A stretch of DNA of 13,675 nt, taken from positions 1 through 13,675 of the forward strand of contig JAKAUD010000170.1 of the NCBI GenBank assembly GCA_021827885.1, in the 5' to 3' direction. Numbering within the stretch: the stretch's first letter is position 1; every line of letters starts with the position of its first letter. Below, piece after piece: positions 6,316 to 12,746 of this stretch. Made by a program: the position numbers and the translations under genes. The notes under the pieces are model-generated. The model made no database searches, was not told the origin of the DNA, and worked only from the letters and a program-made list of their open reading frames with translations. This DNA comes from Thermoplasmata archaeon. GTDB taxonomy: Archaea > Thermoplasmatota > Thermoplasmata > Thermoplasmatales > Thermoplasmataceae.

Positions 6316-7350
6316 GTGACCAGTAGTTTCAACTATCTTCTGACCGACGCTATATCTGCTCTAGCAATAGTTGCTTCCATGATTGGGTTATATTTTACGG
6401 AGGACGTCATCCTCCAGAGAGCCAGGAGGAGGGTTTTAGAGGCAATCGGGAAAAATCTTCCATTTCCAAAATTTAAAAGGAAGAAATTCAATGAGGAGTT
6501 GACTGAGTCAAACTACTTAAGCTATCACTCTGTAATAAATAGGGTCCCGCTTACCCCAATAGCACTTCTTACTGGGTCTGCAATTATTGCTCTCGGTTGG
6601 AACACTATCAGTCAAAAGGGATTCTATGCGGTTTTAGTAAATACATCTCACATCTTTATTGCAATGCCATTCGTCGTTGTTATTGCTTTATTATTTATAA
6701 CCGGTTCTTTGCTGAATTCTGGGCATCTATCTAAGAGAATAGATAAGAGAATAAAATCAGACGGTCATCATTTAGATTGGAAATTACTCTATCTTCTCAG
6801 ACTGAAGCGGTATGAGTTGTACTTTCTATTTGCGTCAATTGGGATTATCTTTCTTATTTTAACCAAGACATTTTCTTATTTAATCTTTTATTATCCAGAT
6901 TTTACCATCCCGCTTCTGCCTTTTCTGGGTACTTTGAAATCTTATGACCCTAATGGTCTTGGCTATGCCCTTTTAACAACATTTGTATTAGCGTCGATTT
7001 CATACCTGTTACCCAAAAGAACCCAGAAATTTATCGAAGAACATTGCAGTAAGTCTAACAAAGACCATCAAGATAGTCAGAAAAACAGTCAAAACTCCTA
7101 TAGTAGTTTTCAAGAATTGGAAAACGAACTTCTCGAGAAAGTGAGTAAATCAAGATTACTTGTAACTGTCACCGACGTGGGAGGGAGCAAATTTTCTGGA
7201 TACGTCTGTGGAATAGGTTCGGTCTTAGGTATTTGCGGCGTAGAATCTGCAGTGGATTCGGACACGAATAAAAATGATGATAACAACAACTGCAATGTTA
7301 AGTACTTTGTTCGGTGGAACTATGTTACTTCTGTGGAATTTAAACCATGA
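6316..7350 (+). CDS. multi-pass membrane protein with cytoplasmic C-terminal domain
   Basis: A 344-residue protein of unknown family. Hydrophobic helices are visible at about residues 8-26, 80-96, 112-134, 166-190 and 215-232, with a short hydrophobic stretch near 197-206. Basic loops occur at 35-57 and 139-165. A polar, Asn/Gln/Ser-rich linker (about 245-265) leads to a C-terminal domain at about 276-344. That domain has short beta strands (LLVTVTDVGG, SGYVCGI, YFVRWNYVTSVEF) in an order that recalls Sm-like or other small beta barrels, interrupted by an Asp/Asn-rich loop at about 314-326. GTG 6316 is the start, supported by the TATA box. It is convergent with the restriction-modification gene and lies inside the repeat-bounded segment. 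A defence effector is possible but unproven. Confidence 0.65.
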   Translation: MTSSFNYLLTDAISALAIVASMIGLYFTEDVILQRARRRVLEAIGKNLPFPKFKRKKFNEELTESNYLSYHSVINRVPLTPIALLTGSAIIALGWNTISQKGFYAVLVNTSHIFIAMPFVVVIALLFITGSLLNSGHLSKRIDKRIKSDGHHLDWKLLYLLRLKRYELYFLFASIGIIFLILTKTFSYLIFYYPDFTIPLLPFLGTLKSYDPNGLGYALLTTFVLASISYLLPKRTQKFIEEHCSKSNKDHQDSQKNSQNSYSSFQELENELLEKVSKSRLLVTVTDVGGSKFSGYVCGIGSVLGICGVESAVDSDTNKNDDNNNCNVKYFVRWNYVTSVEFKP

Positions 7351-7394
7351 AAATTCTCCACTCATTAAACACAGTATAACAAGGGTATATCCCC

Positions 7395-7556
7395 ATGAAA
7401 GTGACTGGTACCAAATTCAAATCCGACGAGCCAAGAATAATACCTGACATTTCTTATGAATTGCCAAGACAAAATCAAAGGGATATATTTTGGAAAAGGC
7501 GGTTAAACTCAATTTGCTATCCCTTCACTTTCATTTCCTCTATAATTGCTTCGTAA
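7395..7556 (+). CDS. possible small protein, 53 aa
   Basis: ATG 7395 opens 53 codons ending TAA at 7554-7556. The first 40 residues are hydrophilic and protein-like (MKVTGTKFKSDEPRII, later RQNQRDIFWKRRLNS). The last 13 are read antisense to the 3' end of the restriction-modification gene, an overlap of 40 bases. No ribosome site is clear, and the nearest TATA-like sequences (GTATAA at 7374, TATAT at 7386) are too close for an ordinary leaderless start. It may follow the membrane-protein gene as a cotranscript. Family unknown, and it may not be a gene. Confidence 0.25.
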   Translation: MKVTGTKFKSDEPRIIPDISYELPRQNQRDIFWKRRLNSICYPFTFISSIIAS

Positions 7557-10396
7557 AGTGGGAACAGAATTTTTCTTGCTTCTTCGTCACTGAACCCCAA
7601 GACCGATAATATTCCGATGTCAAGGTTTACCCTCATTTCATTGAAACTCACGTACTGGTCAAGAATTGACGGCAATTCCTTATTACAGAGATCATTAAAA
7701 AGATTCAATAATTTGGTTATTGCTTCAGCGTTCAATGCAGACACATCAAATATGTCAAAGAGCACGAGTTCGCTTTCCATAATGTCGGTGAAGCCTCCCG
7801 TTGTCTGTTCCCTGAATGAGAGGATATTTGACATAGTGAGTGTACTGTTTAGAATCAATGTCTGAATTTTGGCCTCAATTGGGTCCCTAAATCTTATCAA
7901 CTTGAATGTATGGGGAGATAGAATACCTTTCTCAGAATAGAACGCAAAATGATGGGTATTCTTTGAATTGGGTCTGAATCTCCTGCCCACAACTACATTA
8001 CTCGTCTTCTTCCTTACATTTTCTCTTTGGTTTGCCCAGTCAAATGAGCCCCTCCATTTTGAGAGGTTAAGAATTGCCTCAAAATTACTGGGAGGATCGA
8101 TAAGAACATAATCTATGTCAGAGGCATCCATTGTTTTCACGGCGGTCAGAGTTCTAAGGGCGGGTTTTAACTTTGATCTTGCTACCGGGAAGGATTCATT
8201 GAGATCTTTAATTTTTACCATAACAACCTTTTCATTTTCGTTTTCAACAATTAGGAATGCTCTTTCAATCCGTGAGGTGTCCAAAGGTTTCGTTATGAAA
8301 ACCAGCTCTGACAATCCCGAAGGGGAGGCATGAAAACCCTCTGAAATCATGGGACGGCTTATCTTTGTTAATTTCTTAGCAGACCTTTCTCTTACCCTTG
8401 TTAAGAAATCATCCAGAACCTTCTTGTTGGATGTAGATGCAAAACCGATGATGGGCATTAAATTATTTTCATATCGAGACAGTTTAATCGTTTCCAGGAA
8501 CTCTGTTTCAACAGTTCCAGTGTTCAAGGGTTCTTTCCTATCATATGAATTCTTTATTCTTGAAATGAGCCTGCTCACGGCTTCGGGCGGCAGGTTCTTT
8601 ATAGACGTCCTTATGGTCACAATTGCAGTGTAGTCACCCGGCATTGGTTTCCGCTTCCTCCCAATGAAAAGTACATCCTTAAACGATGAACCCTCACTGA
8701 AAGCCTCATCTTCAAGGGGTTTGACCAAATATTGCAGAGAATAGTTCTTCAGCATATATTGCCTGATTTTCTTTGTAGCCTCTCCTCTGGCTATGTTTAT
8801 TGGAATTACCGCCGCCACTTTACCATCCTTTCTGAGCAGCAGATCTGAAAGGGCCATAAATGAACCCCATAGGTTCACCCTATTCCCGGAAACTCTATTT
8901 AAGACCTCATTTTCATTGATTTTTTCCCTCATTTCAGTCGGCATCTTCTCTCTATCAGAAAATGGAGGATTCATGATCACCAAGTCCGATGGGACGAGTG
9001 TGAAACCTTTACCTTTGCCTTCAGCAGATACTGCACCCCGCTTCCTGATAACGAAGTTGTCGCCGGTAAGCTGGCTTTGAATTGTATGCTCAAACCCGGA
9101 AATCTTTATCCCCTTTCCCGAATTGAATTCTTTCTTTCTCAACTGTTCGGAAAGCGTGAGGGAGTCCATAGATGCAATCCTTACGATATTGGTAGGCTGT
9201 TCGATATTCTGCATAGCCAGATTTAATGTGCTGATATGTGCTGCAAATGGCATCAGGTCTATACCAGTGATCTCGTTCTCCAGGAACTGTTTGTGTAACT
9301 TCTTCAGGTCTTTTGTCCCATCTGTTTCGACATATAGTTTCATTTTCGCTTTGTAACTTGAAACCAATAAAGTGCCTGACCCACAAGCAGGGTCTATAAC
9401 TGTGGAAGCATAGTCATCTATGGCCAGTCCAGTCAAGAGGTCCGCAGAGTTGGGGTGTGTGTAAAAGGCAGCAAGAATTTTCCTGACTTCAAACGGTATC
9501 AGATCGTGAAAAAATCTTCCGACAAGATCGTGAGAAATGTACTCTGCCCTAAGGAGCTTTATGGCTTTTATCACTTCATTTATGACATCCAGAACACTCT
9601 TGGTTTCGGGAATGTGTGCCAGTAAATTTGTTCTGTATATGGATTTATAGTCAATCTCTGTGATAAGGTCAAAGTAATTCTGAATATCTTTCAGAGACTC
9701 AATTCCCTCCATTTCAGGAAGCTCGTTGCCCTTTGCTTTTTTTGTGTAGACGTGGTAAAACAGTAATTGATTGAAAAGCAAGAATGATGCAAGGCTGATG
9801 ACCTGGTTCTCTGCTGCTTCCTTCTCCTTTATCTCACCTATCGATGCAAAGAGGTCCAGTTTATTGACCACTTCTGCAATCAACTCATCAGTCCTTATCT
9901 GATACACAACTGAATTGAGGTCAGTTGCATAGTTTCCAATCAACTTAACAGCTGATGCAAAATCTACCTTTGACAACTGCTTATCAATTGTAAGTTTTAG
10001 TTGCCTCGCCAGAAAATCCAGTGTGATTGCCCTGCTCTCTGTCCAGGATTCAGTCAGCATTATTCCCCAAATTTCACTCTCAATAGCAATGCGCTGAATT
10101 GCATTGAAATTTTCAATGGGTGAATTTCTTATGCTATCTGGATAAATTAGTATGATAACATTCTGGGTTTTCGACCTCCTGCCGTAATCATATGCCTGTG
10201 CAACTGCACTAAGGCCGATATTTTCCTTCTTACCTACTTTAACCTCGATGACAAAGGTAAGCGAGCCGTATTTGAAAATAATGTCCGGTTCTTTTCCCAT
10301 TACTATAGTATTGCCAATAGCCTGAAAACCGTTGTTTTCCAAGTGACTTATGATCGGATTGTAAAGTGTTCTTTCTTCAATTCTGGGCAGGGCCAC
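7517..10396 (-). CDS. single-chain restriction-modification-like enzyme (PD-(D/E)XK nuclease + N6-adenine methylase)
   Basis: A 959-residue protein. Residues about 8-130 fit a PD-(D/E)XK nuclease: E-P-D38-I-I-F, then V-I-E51-V-K53, like the N-terminal part of HsdR/type IIG enzymes. A helical region follows to about 300. The methylase core shows A-F-Y-T-H-P-N-S-A-D-L-L (310-321, motif X-like), D-P-A-C-G-S-G (335-341, AdoMet-binding motif I), G-I-D-L-M-P (378-383) and N-P-P-F (476-479), the catalytic motif of gamma-class N6-adenine methylases. Residues beyond about 600 are probably the target-recognition and helical regions. Nuclease, methylase and recognition in one chain is the type IIG (Eco57I-like) plan; no separate S or R gene is present. 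GTG 10396 is supported by a TATA box 28 bases upstream. About 42% GC. Recognition sequence unknown. Confidence 0.8.
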   Translation of the reverse strand: MALPRIEERTLYNPIISHLENNGFQAIGNTIVMGKEPDIIFKYGSLTFVIEVKVGKKENIGLSAVAQAYDYGRRSKTQNVIILIYPDSIRNSPIENFNAIQRIAIESEIWGIMLTESWTESRAITLDFLARQLKLTIDKQLSKVDFASAVKLIGNYATDLNSVVYQIRTDELIAEVVNKLDLFASIGEIKEKEAAENQVISLASFLLFNQLLFYHVYTKKAKGNELPEMEGIESLKDIQNYFDLITEIDYKSIYRTNLLAHIPETKSVLDVINEVIKAIKLLRAEYISHDLVGRFFHDLIPFEVRKILAAFYTHPNSADLLTGLAIDDYASTVIDPACGSGTLLVSSYKAKMKLYVETDGTKDLKKLHKQFLENEITGIDLMPFAAHISTLNLAMQNIEQPTNIVRIASMDSLTLSEQLRKKEFNSGKGIKISGFEHTIQSQLTGDNFVIRKRGAVSAEGKGKGFTLVPSDLVIMNPPFSDREKMPTEMREKINENEVLNRVSGNRVNLWGSFMALSDLLLRKDGKVAAVIPINIARGEATKKIRQYMLKNYSLQYLVKPLEDEAFSEGSSFKDVLFIGRKRKPMPGDYTAIVTIRTSIKNLPPEAVSRLISRIKNSYDRKEPLNTGTVETEFLETIKLSRYENNLMPIIGFASTSNKKVLDDFLTRVRERSAKKLTKISRPMISEGFHASPSGLSELVFITKPLDTSRIERAFLIVENENEKVVMVKIKDLNESFPVARSKLKPALRTLTAVKTMDASDIDYVLIDPPSNFEAILNLSKWRGSFDWANQRENVRKKTSNVVVGRRFRPNSKNTHHFAFYSEKGILSPHTFKLIRFRDPIEAKIQTLILNSTLTMSNILSFREQTTGGFTDIMESELVLFDIFDVSALNAEAITKLLNLFNDLCNKELPSILDQYVSFNEMRVNLDIGILSVLGFSDEEARKILFPLYEAIIEEMKVKG

Positions 10397-10414
10397 TTTA
10401 CATTAACAGTTTGT

Positions 10415-10430
10415 CTCCTTATAATTTTTC
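10415..10430 (-). promoter_or_regulatory. TATA box for the restriction-modification-like gene
   Basis: On the minus strand this reads GAAAAATTATAAGGAG. The TATA centre is about 28 bases from GTG 10396, so the mRNA should be leaderless or nearly so. AAGGAG within it is too far from the GTG to act as its ribosome site. Confidence 0.5.
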
Positions 10431-10631
10431 TATGCTATCGCCTTCACTCATCGTTTAAGCTTGACTTTTGGATGAACCTTAGAGAAGGATCGCTTCTGGA
10501 ATCATAATTACGCGACATATGTGTTTATTTTCCATTTGGGACTCTCAGTATGCTGTCTATTGTCTAGGCTGGATAAGGCACCTTCATGAAATCCAGCATC
10601 TCCCCGGCGTTGTCTGATTCCCATCTCGGTG

Positions 10632-10976
10632 TTATTTAATCAGTACTTTTGCATTTATCTCGAAAATAACCCGGATTTGTAGGAATGCACTGACCTTAAC
10701 TGCAACCTTCTTCCAGTTCTTAACCATCTCAATGCTTGCATATAACTGATGTACCATTCTTCTGGATCTATCATGTATATCCTTTACGGGTTGTTCACCG
10801 TGCTCATCTAGGTAAAGCAGCAGTTCCGATGTTCTTCCTATATAAACATCAAGCCTTTTCCCAGAGTGATCAAACTTTACCTCCCTGACATACCATGGCT
10901 TCTCAAGATTCAGTGCTTTGGTGAATAATTCATTATCAGGCGTAATAATGGGATGATTTTCCTCTTTATATATCCA
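10632..10976 (-). pseudogene. ISL3-family transposase N-terminal remnant
   Basis: A minus-strand frame of 114 codons, open from 10976 to TAA 10632, has no usable start codon near its head. Its first half reads like the ISL3 transposase N-terminus: ELFTKALNLEKPWYVREVKF, then an S-G-K-R-L-D-V-Y-I segment. In intact ISL3 proteins a CxxC zinc-binding region follows; here no cysteine remains and the sequence after about residue 55 is poorly matched, although D-I-H-D-R-S-R-R is family-like. The remaining 300 or so residues are absent. This is a decayed fragment. The direct-repeat copy at 11012-11100 lies just upstream of its N-terminus, so the repeat could be part of the old insertion sequence. The 235 bases between this fragment and the restriction-modification gene hold no other clear gene. 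Confidence 0.6.
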
Positions 10977-11011
10977 TTAGATGTTAAGGAGATCCATATT
11001 TTTCTATTCGG

Positions 11012-11100
11012 GAAAAGCAGGCCATATATATTATGATAAAGCCCTGAAATACCGGCTAAAATCAAATTATAAGAGGTCGGGATAAAATTAAACATCCCGT
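11012..11100 (+). repeat. right copy of the dispersed direct repeat with hairpin
   Basis: Same orientation as the copy at 5381-5470, exactly 5630 bases away over 70 ungapped positions. The 20-base core is at 11059-11078. This copy keeps a 6-bp stem CGGGAT (11078-11083) / ATCCCG (11094-11099) that is eroded in the left copy, while the GCCCT/AGGGC stem of the left copy is weakened here. It lies between the ISL3-like remnant and the small membrane-protein gene at 11192. Confidence 0.7.
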
Positions 11101-11191
11101 AATCTAGGCCCCTTTTAGCGTAAGTCGCCTTTCGTCATATCTCCGAACCAAGGATAGGAAAGTTTAACTTGCCTAAAATTCTATTTGAACA

Positions 11192-11404
11192 ATGAATAAA
11201 GAAAAGCTGTGGATACATCTGTGGGGCCAGACGTTTATTCCCAAAACCAATCTGCTGGTCGTACTTGGCATCATGATAAGTATGTCGTTCGTTGCCGTTT
11301 TTACTATGTATAATACCTATGTTTCCAGCTTATCTTTCTTGCTGATGCTGGCGTTCATGGTGCTGTTCATAATCGTGGCAAGAAGACCCGGACTCCAGCA
11401 CTAA
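11192..11404 (+). CDS. small two-helix membrane protein, 70 aa
   Basis: ATG 11192 opens 70 codons. A polar head (MNKEKLWIHLWGQTF) precedes hydrophobic helices at about residues 20-40 and 44-63, with a basic end RRPGLQH. Two transmembrane passes with both ends cytoplasmic is the likely topology. No family is recognised. It is the first gene to the right of the second repeat copy, about 92 bases away. If the repeat core is a promoter, this gene would have a leader of about 100 bases. A closer TTTAAC near 11164 is another possible box A. No obvious partner gene is adjacent. Confidence 0.5.
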   Translation: MNKEKLWIHLWGQTFIPKTNLLVVLGIMISMSFVAVFTMYNTYVSSLSFLLMLAFMVLFIIVARRPGLQH

Positions 11405-11662
11405 TTAATGGTGAATTTTCAGCTCATAATTCATATATCAAAAACATAATTGGAAATCTTATAGTTGACAGAATCTTCTGATAGAGAATGTATATACTCT
11501 TGACGAGGATCCAGAGGATAGGTTTTGTTGAGAGGAGTAAATTACCACCAGTTCTGCTGGAGCAAATCACTGTAACTATGATCATGAATTCATGTGCATC
11601 AGCTATCTTTTCGTATTTCGTCCGTCACGTTTGCTAAATTCTTATAATCTAGTTTTATATCT

Positions 11663-11929
11663 ATGCATATGGAGCAAATCGTCGATGTACCTATGATGCA
11701 TCCAAACGAATGGTTGCAATCCAATGTTAGTGGGGAAACAGAAATGGTTGGAGAATTCGATATTGAACAAGTACCCATTGAGACGGTTACGATACGGGAT
11801 GGTAAATTGTATTTTAACCTAAAGTCAATGCTCACAGGTCAATTATATCCAATATCGTATGAAGGCAGAGACTTCTTTGTCCGGAAGACCAAATCAGGCT
11901 CTGTAGAGATGTACAGAGTAAAGCGATGA
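11663..11929 (+). CDS. hypothetical protein, 88 aa, first of a three-gene orphan cluster
   Basis: ATG 11663 or, more likely, ATG 11669 starts it: TTATAATC at 11642-11649 is centred 24-25 bases before ATG 11669, fitting a leaderless transcript. The protein is acidic in its first half (GETEMVGEFDIEQVPIETV) and then forms short alternating beta-type segments (KLYFNLKSM, LYPISYEGRDFFVRK, VEMYRVKR). It looks like a small soluble beta-rich fold and shows no catalytic motif or known domain. The next gene begins about 35 bases downstream on the same strand. The region is about 33% GC, lower than the ArdC-like, recombinase and right-edge genes, suggesting separate origin. Confidence 0.5.
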   Translation: MHMEQIVDVPMMHPNEWLQSNVSGETEMVGEFDIEQVPIETVTIRDGKLYFNLKSMLTGQLYPISYEGRDFFVRKTKSGSVEMYRVKR

Positions 11930-11963
11930 AGGCTTTCACCACTTTTTGTGGGTGTTTGTGCCA

Positions 11964-12170
11964 ATGAACAGAATGCCAGAGTCACCGATTAAATTGGAAG
12001 TTAAAGAAGTTGAGATTATATATGAATTCAGGACAGATGATCTTGAAGTATGTAAGCCGAAACTAAGAGAGTATAGGAAATGGTGGGGACCTTTCCTGTT
12101 AAAGAGACCTTATAGGATTCACGTCGACGCTTTAGGTAATTTTGATGTAGAAGGTGGCTTCATTGAGTGA
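11964..12170 (+). CDS. hypothetical protein, about 68 aa, second of the orphan cluster
   Basis: The frame is open from TTG 11946, but ATG 11964 (MNRMPESPIKLEVKE) is the more natural start; ATG 11973 is also possible. The product is highly charged with a central K-L-R-E-Y-R-K-W-W-G-P-F segment and a beta-type end (YRIHVDALGNFDVEGGF). No family is recognised. It lies 34 bases after the previous gene and overlaps the next by 8-17 bases, so the three are likely one operon. No transmembrane segment or signal peptide is seen. Confidence 0.45.
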   Translation: MNRMPESPIKLEVKEVEIIYEFRTDDLEVCKPKLREYRKWWGPFLLKRPYRIHVDALGNFDVEGGFIE

Positions 12171-12570
12171 AGATAAACAGGAAGAAATTGAATTCAGCAC
12201 CGTTAGAGAGAATTGGAATAGTTATAGATTTGAGAATGAAATAAAGTGCAAACTAAGGTTTTCTCCAACAAAGATCCTTAGGTCTCTTCCCAGAGATAAA
12301 CCTGGTTTGCAGAATATCTCTATTGTGTATGCAATAACAGCTAACTTCGACAATGAGGGAGAACTTAGTAAGATACCTGCTGGAAAGCTAATCGGTTTTG
12401 AAACAGTGGATGAACCTATGAACATATACGATATTGGGCATACAATATTAGTTGTTGTCAGTCATTTAGAGACTGTTTCTAAAACCAACAAGTTAGATCC
12501 GAACAATAAGCCCGTCTTCACTTGGGGCATGAAGATAAGCGCGTCACCAGTAAATTACCCTAAGTTCTAG
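12154..12570 (+). CDS. hypothetical protein, 138 aa, third of the orphan cluster
   Basis: GTG 12154 or TTG 12163 starts it; both lie inside the end of the previous gene, a coupling typical of operons. AAGGTGG at 12151-12157 would serve TTG 12163 as a ribosome site. The protein is soluble, with a charged N-terminus (SEDKQEEIEF), beta-strand-like segments (ISIVYAITANF, HTILVVVSHL) and a Trp-containing end (KPVFTWGMKISA). A segment KCKLRFSPTKILRSLPRDKPG resembles no family that I recognise. Its stop codon overlaps the beginning of the AbrB-like frame. Real gene likely; function unknown. Confidence 0.5.
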   Translation: MASLSEDKQEEIEFSTVRENWNSYRFENEIKCKLRFSPTKILRSLPRDKPGLQNISIVYAITANFDNEGELSKIPAGKLIGFETVDEPMNIYDIGHTILVVVSHLETVSKTNKLDPNNKPVFTWGMKISASPVNYPKF

Positions 12571-12701
12571 CCGGTACACAAATAATTTCGCCAGGAATCA
12601 CTGTACCAAAGAAAGCTGCCGAAATTCTTAACGTGAAATCCAGTGATATAGTAGGTTTCTACGAGGAGAATGGAAACGTAGTGTTGAGGAAAATGAAATA
12701 A
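12564..12701 (+). pseudogene. AbrB/SpoVT-type DNA-binding domain lacking a normal start
   Basis: A 45-codon frame ends in TAA at 12699-12701 and matches the swapped-hairpin AbrB domain almost end to end: a strand QIISPGITVPKKAAEIL, then N-V-K-S-S-D-I-V-G-F-Y, then ENGNVVLRKMK. AbrB domains of this size act as dimeric DNA-binding antitoxins or regulators, often with a PIN (VapC) toxin. No ATG, GTG or TTG lies before the domain in this frame; the frame opens just after TAA 12561-12563 with GTT CTA GCC. It therefore either has lost its 5' end, uses an unusual start such as ATA or ATT, or is reached by a -1 shift from the preceding gene in a seven-base window. No PIN partner is adjacent, the nearest being 8 kb to the left. 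Confidence 0.6.
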
Positions 12702-12746
12702 AGTCTACCGAGGTATTGTCTTGCTTCATCAGCGTTCCTGGCTGAA

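Noticed and set aside
10440..10631. Short protein-like fragments on the minus strand upstream of the RM gene, such as one reading ESDNAGEMLDFMK
   Set aside because: Pieces of about 20 residues broken by stops could be transposon debris, but no diagnostic motif could be identified.
10910..11095. Minus-strand 61-codon frame through the right repeat
   Set aside because: It consists of the repeat sequence and its flank, has no ribosome site or TATA at the right spacing, and the left repeat copy does not preserve the frame.
5381..11100. CRISPR array
   Set aside because: Only two copies of the repeat exist, 5.6 kb apart, with no regular spacer units and no cas genes in the window.
11488..11637. 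Plus-strand 49-codon frame in the gap before the orphan cluster
   Set aside because: No TATA box or ribosome site precedes it, and its sequence resembles no family; the stretch may simply be open by chance.
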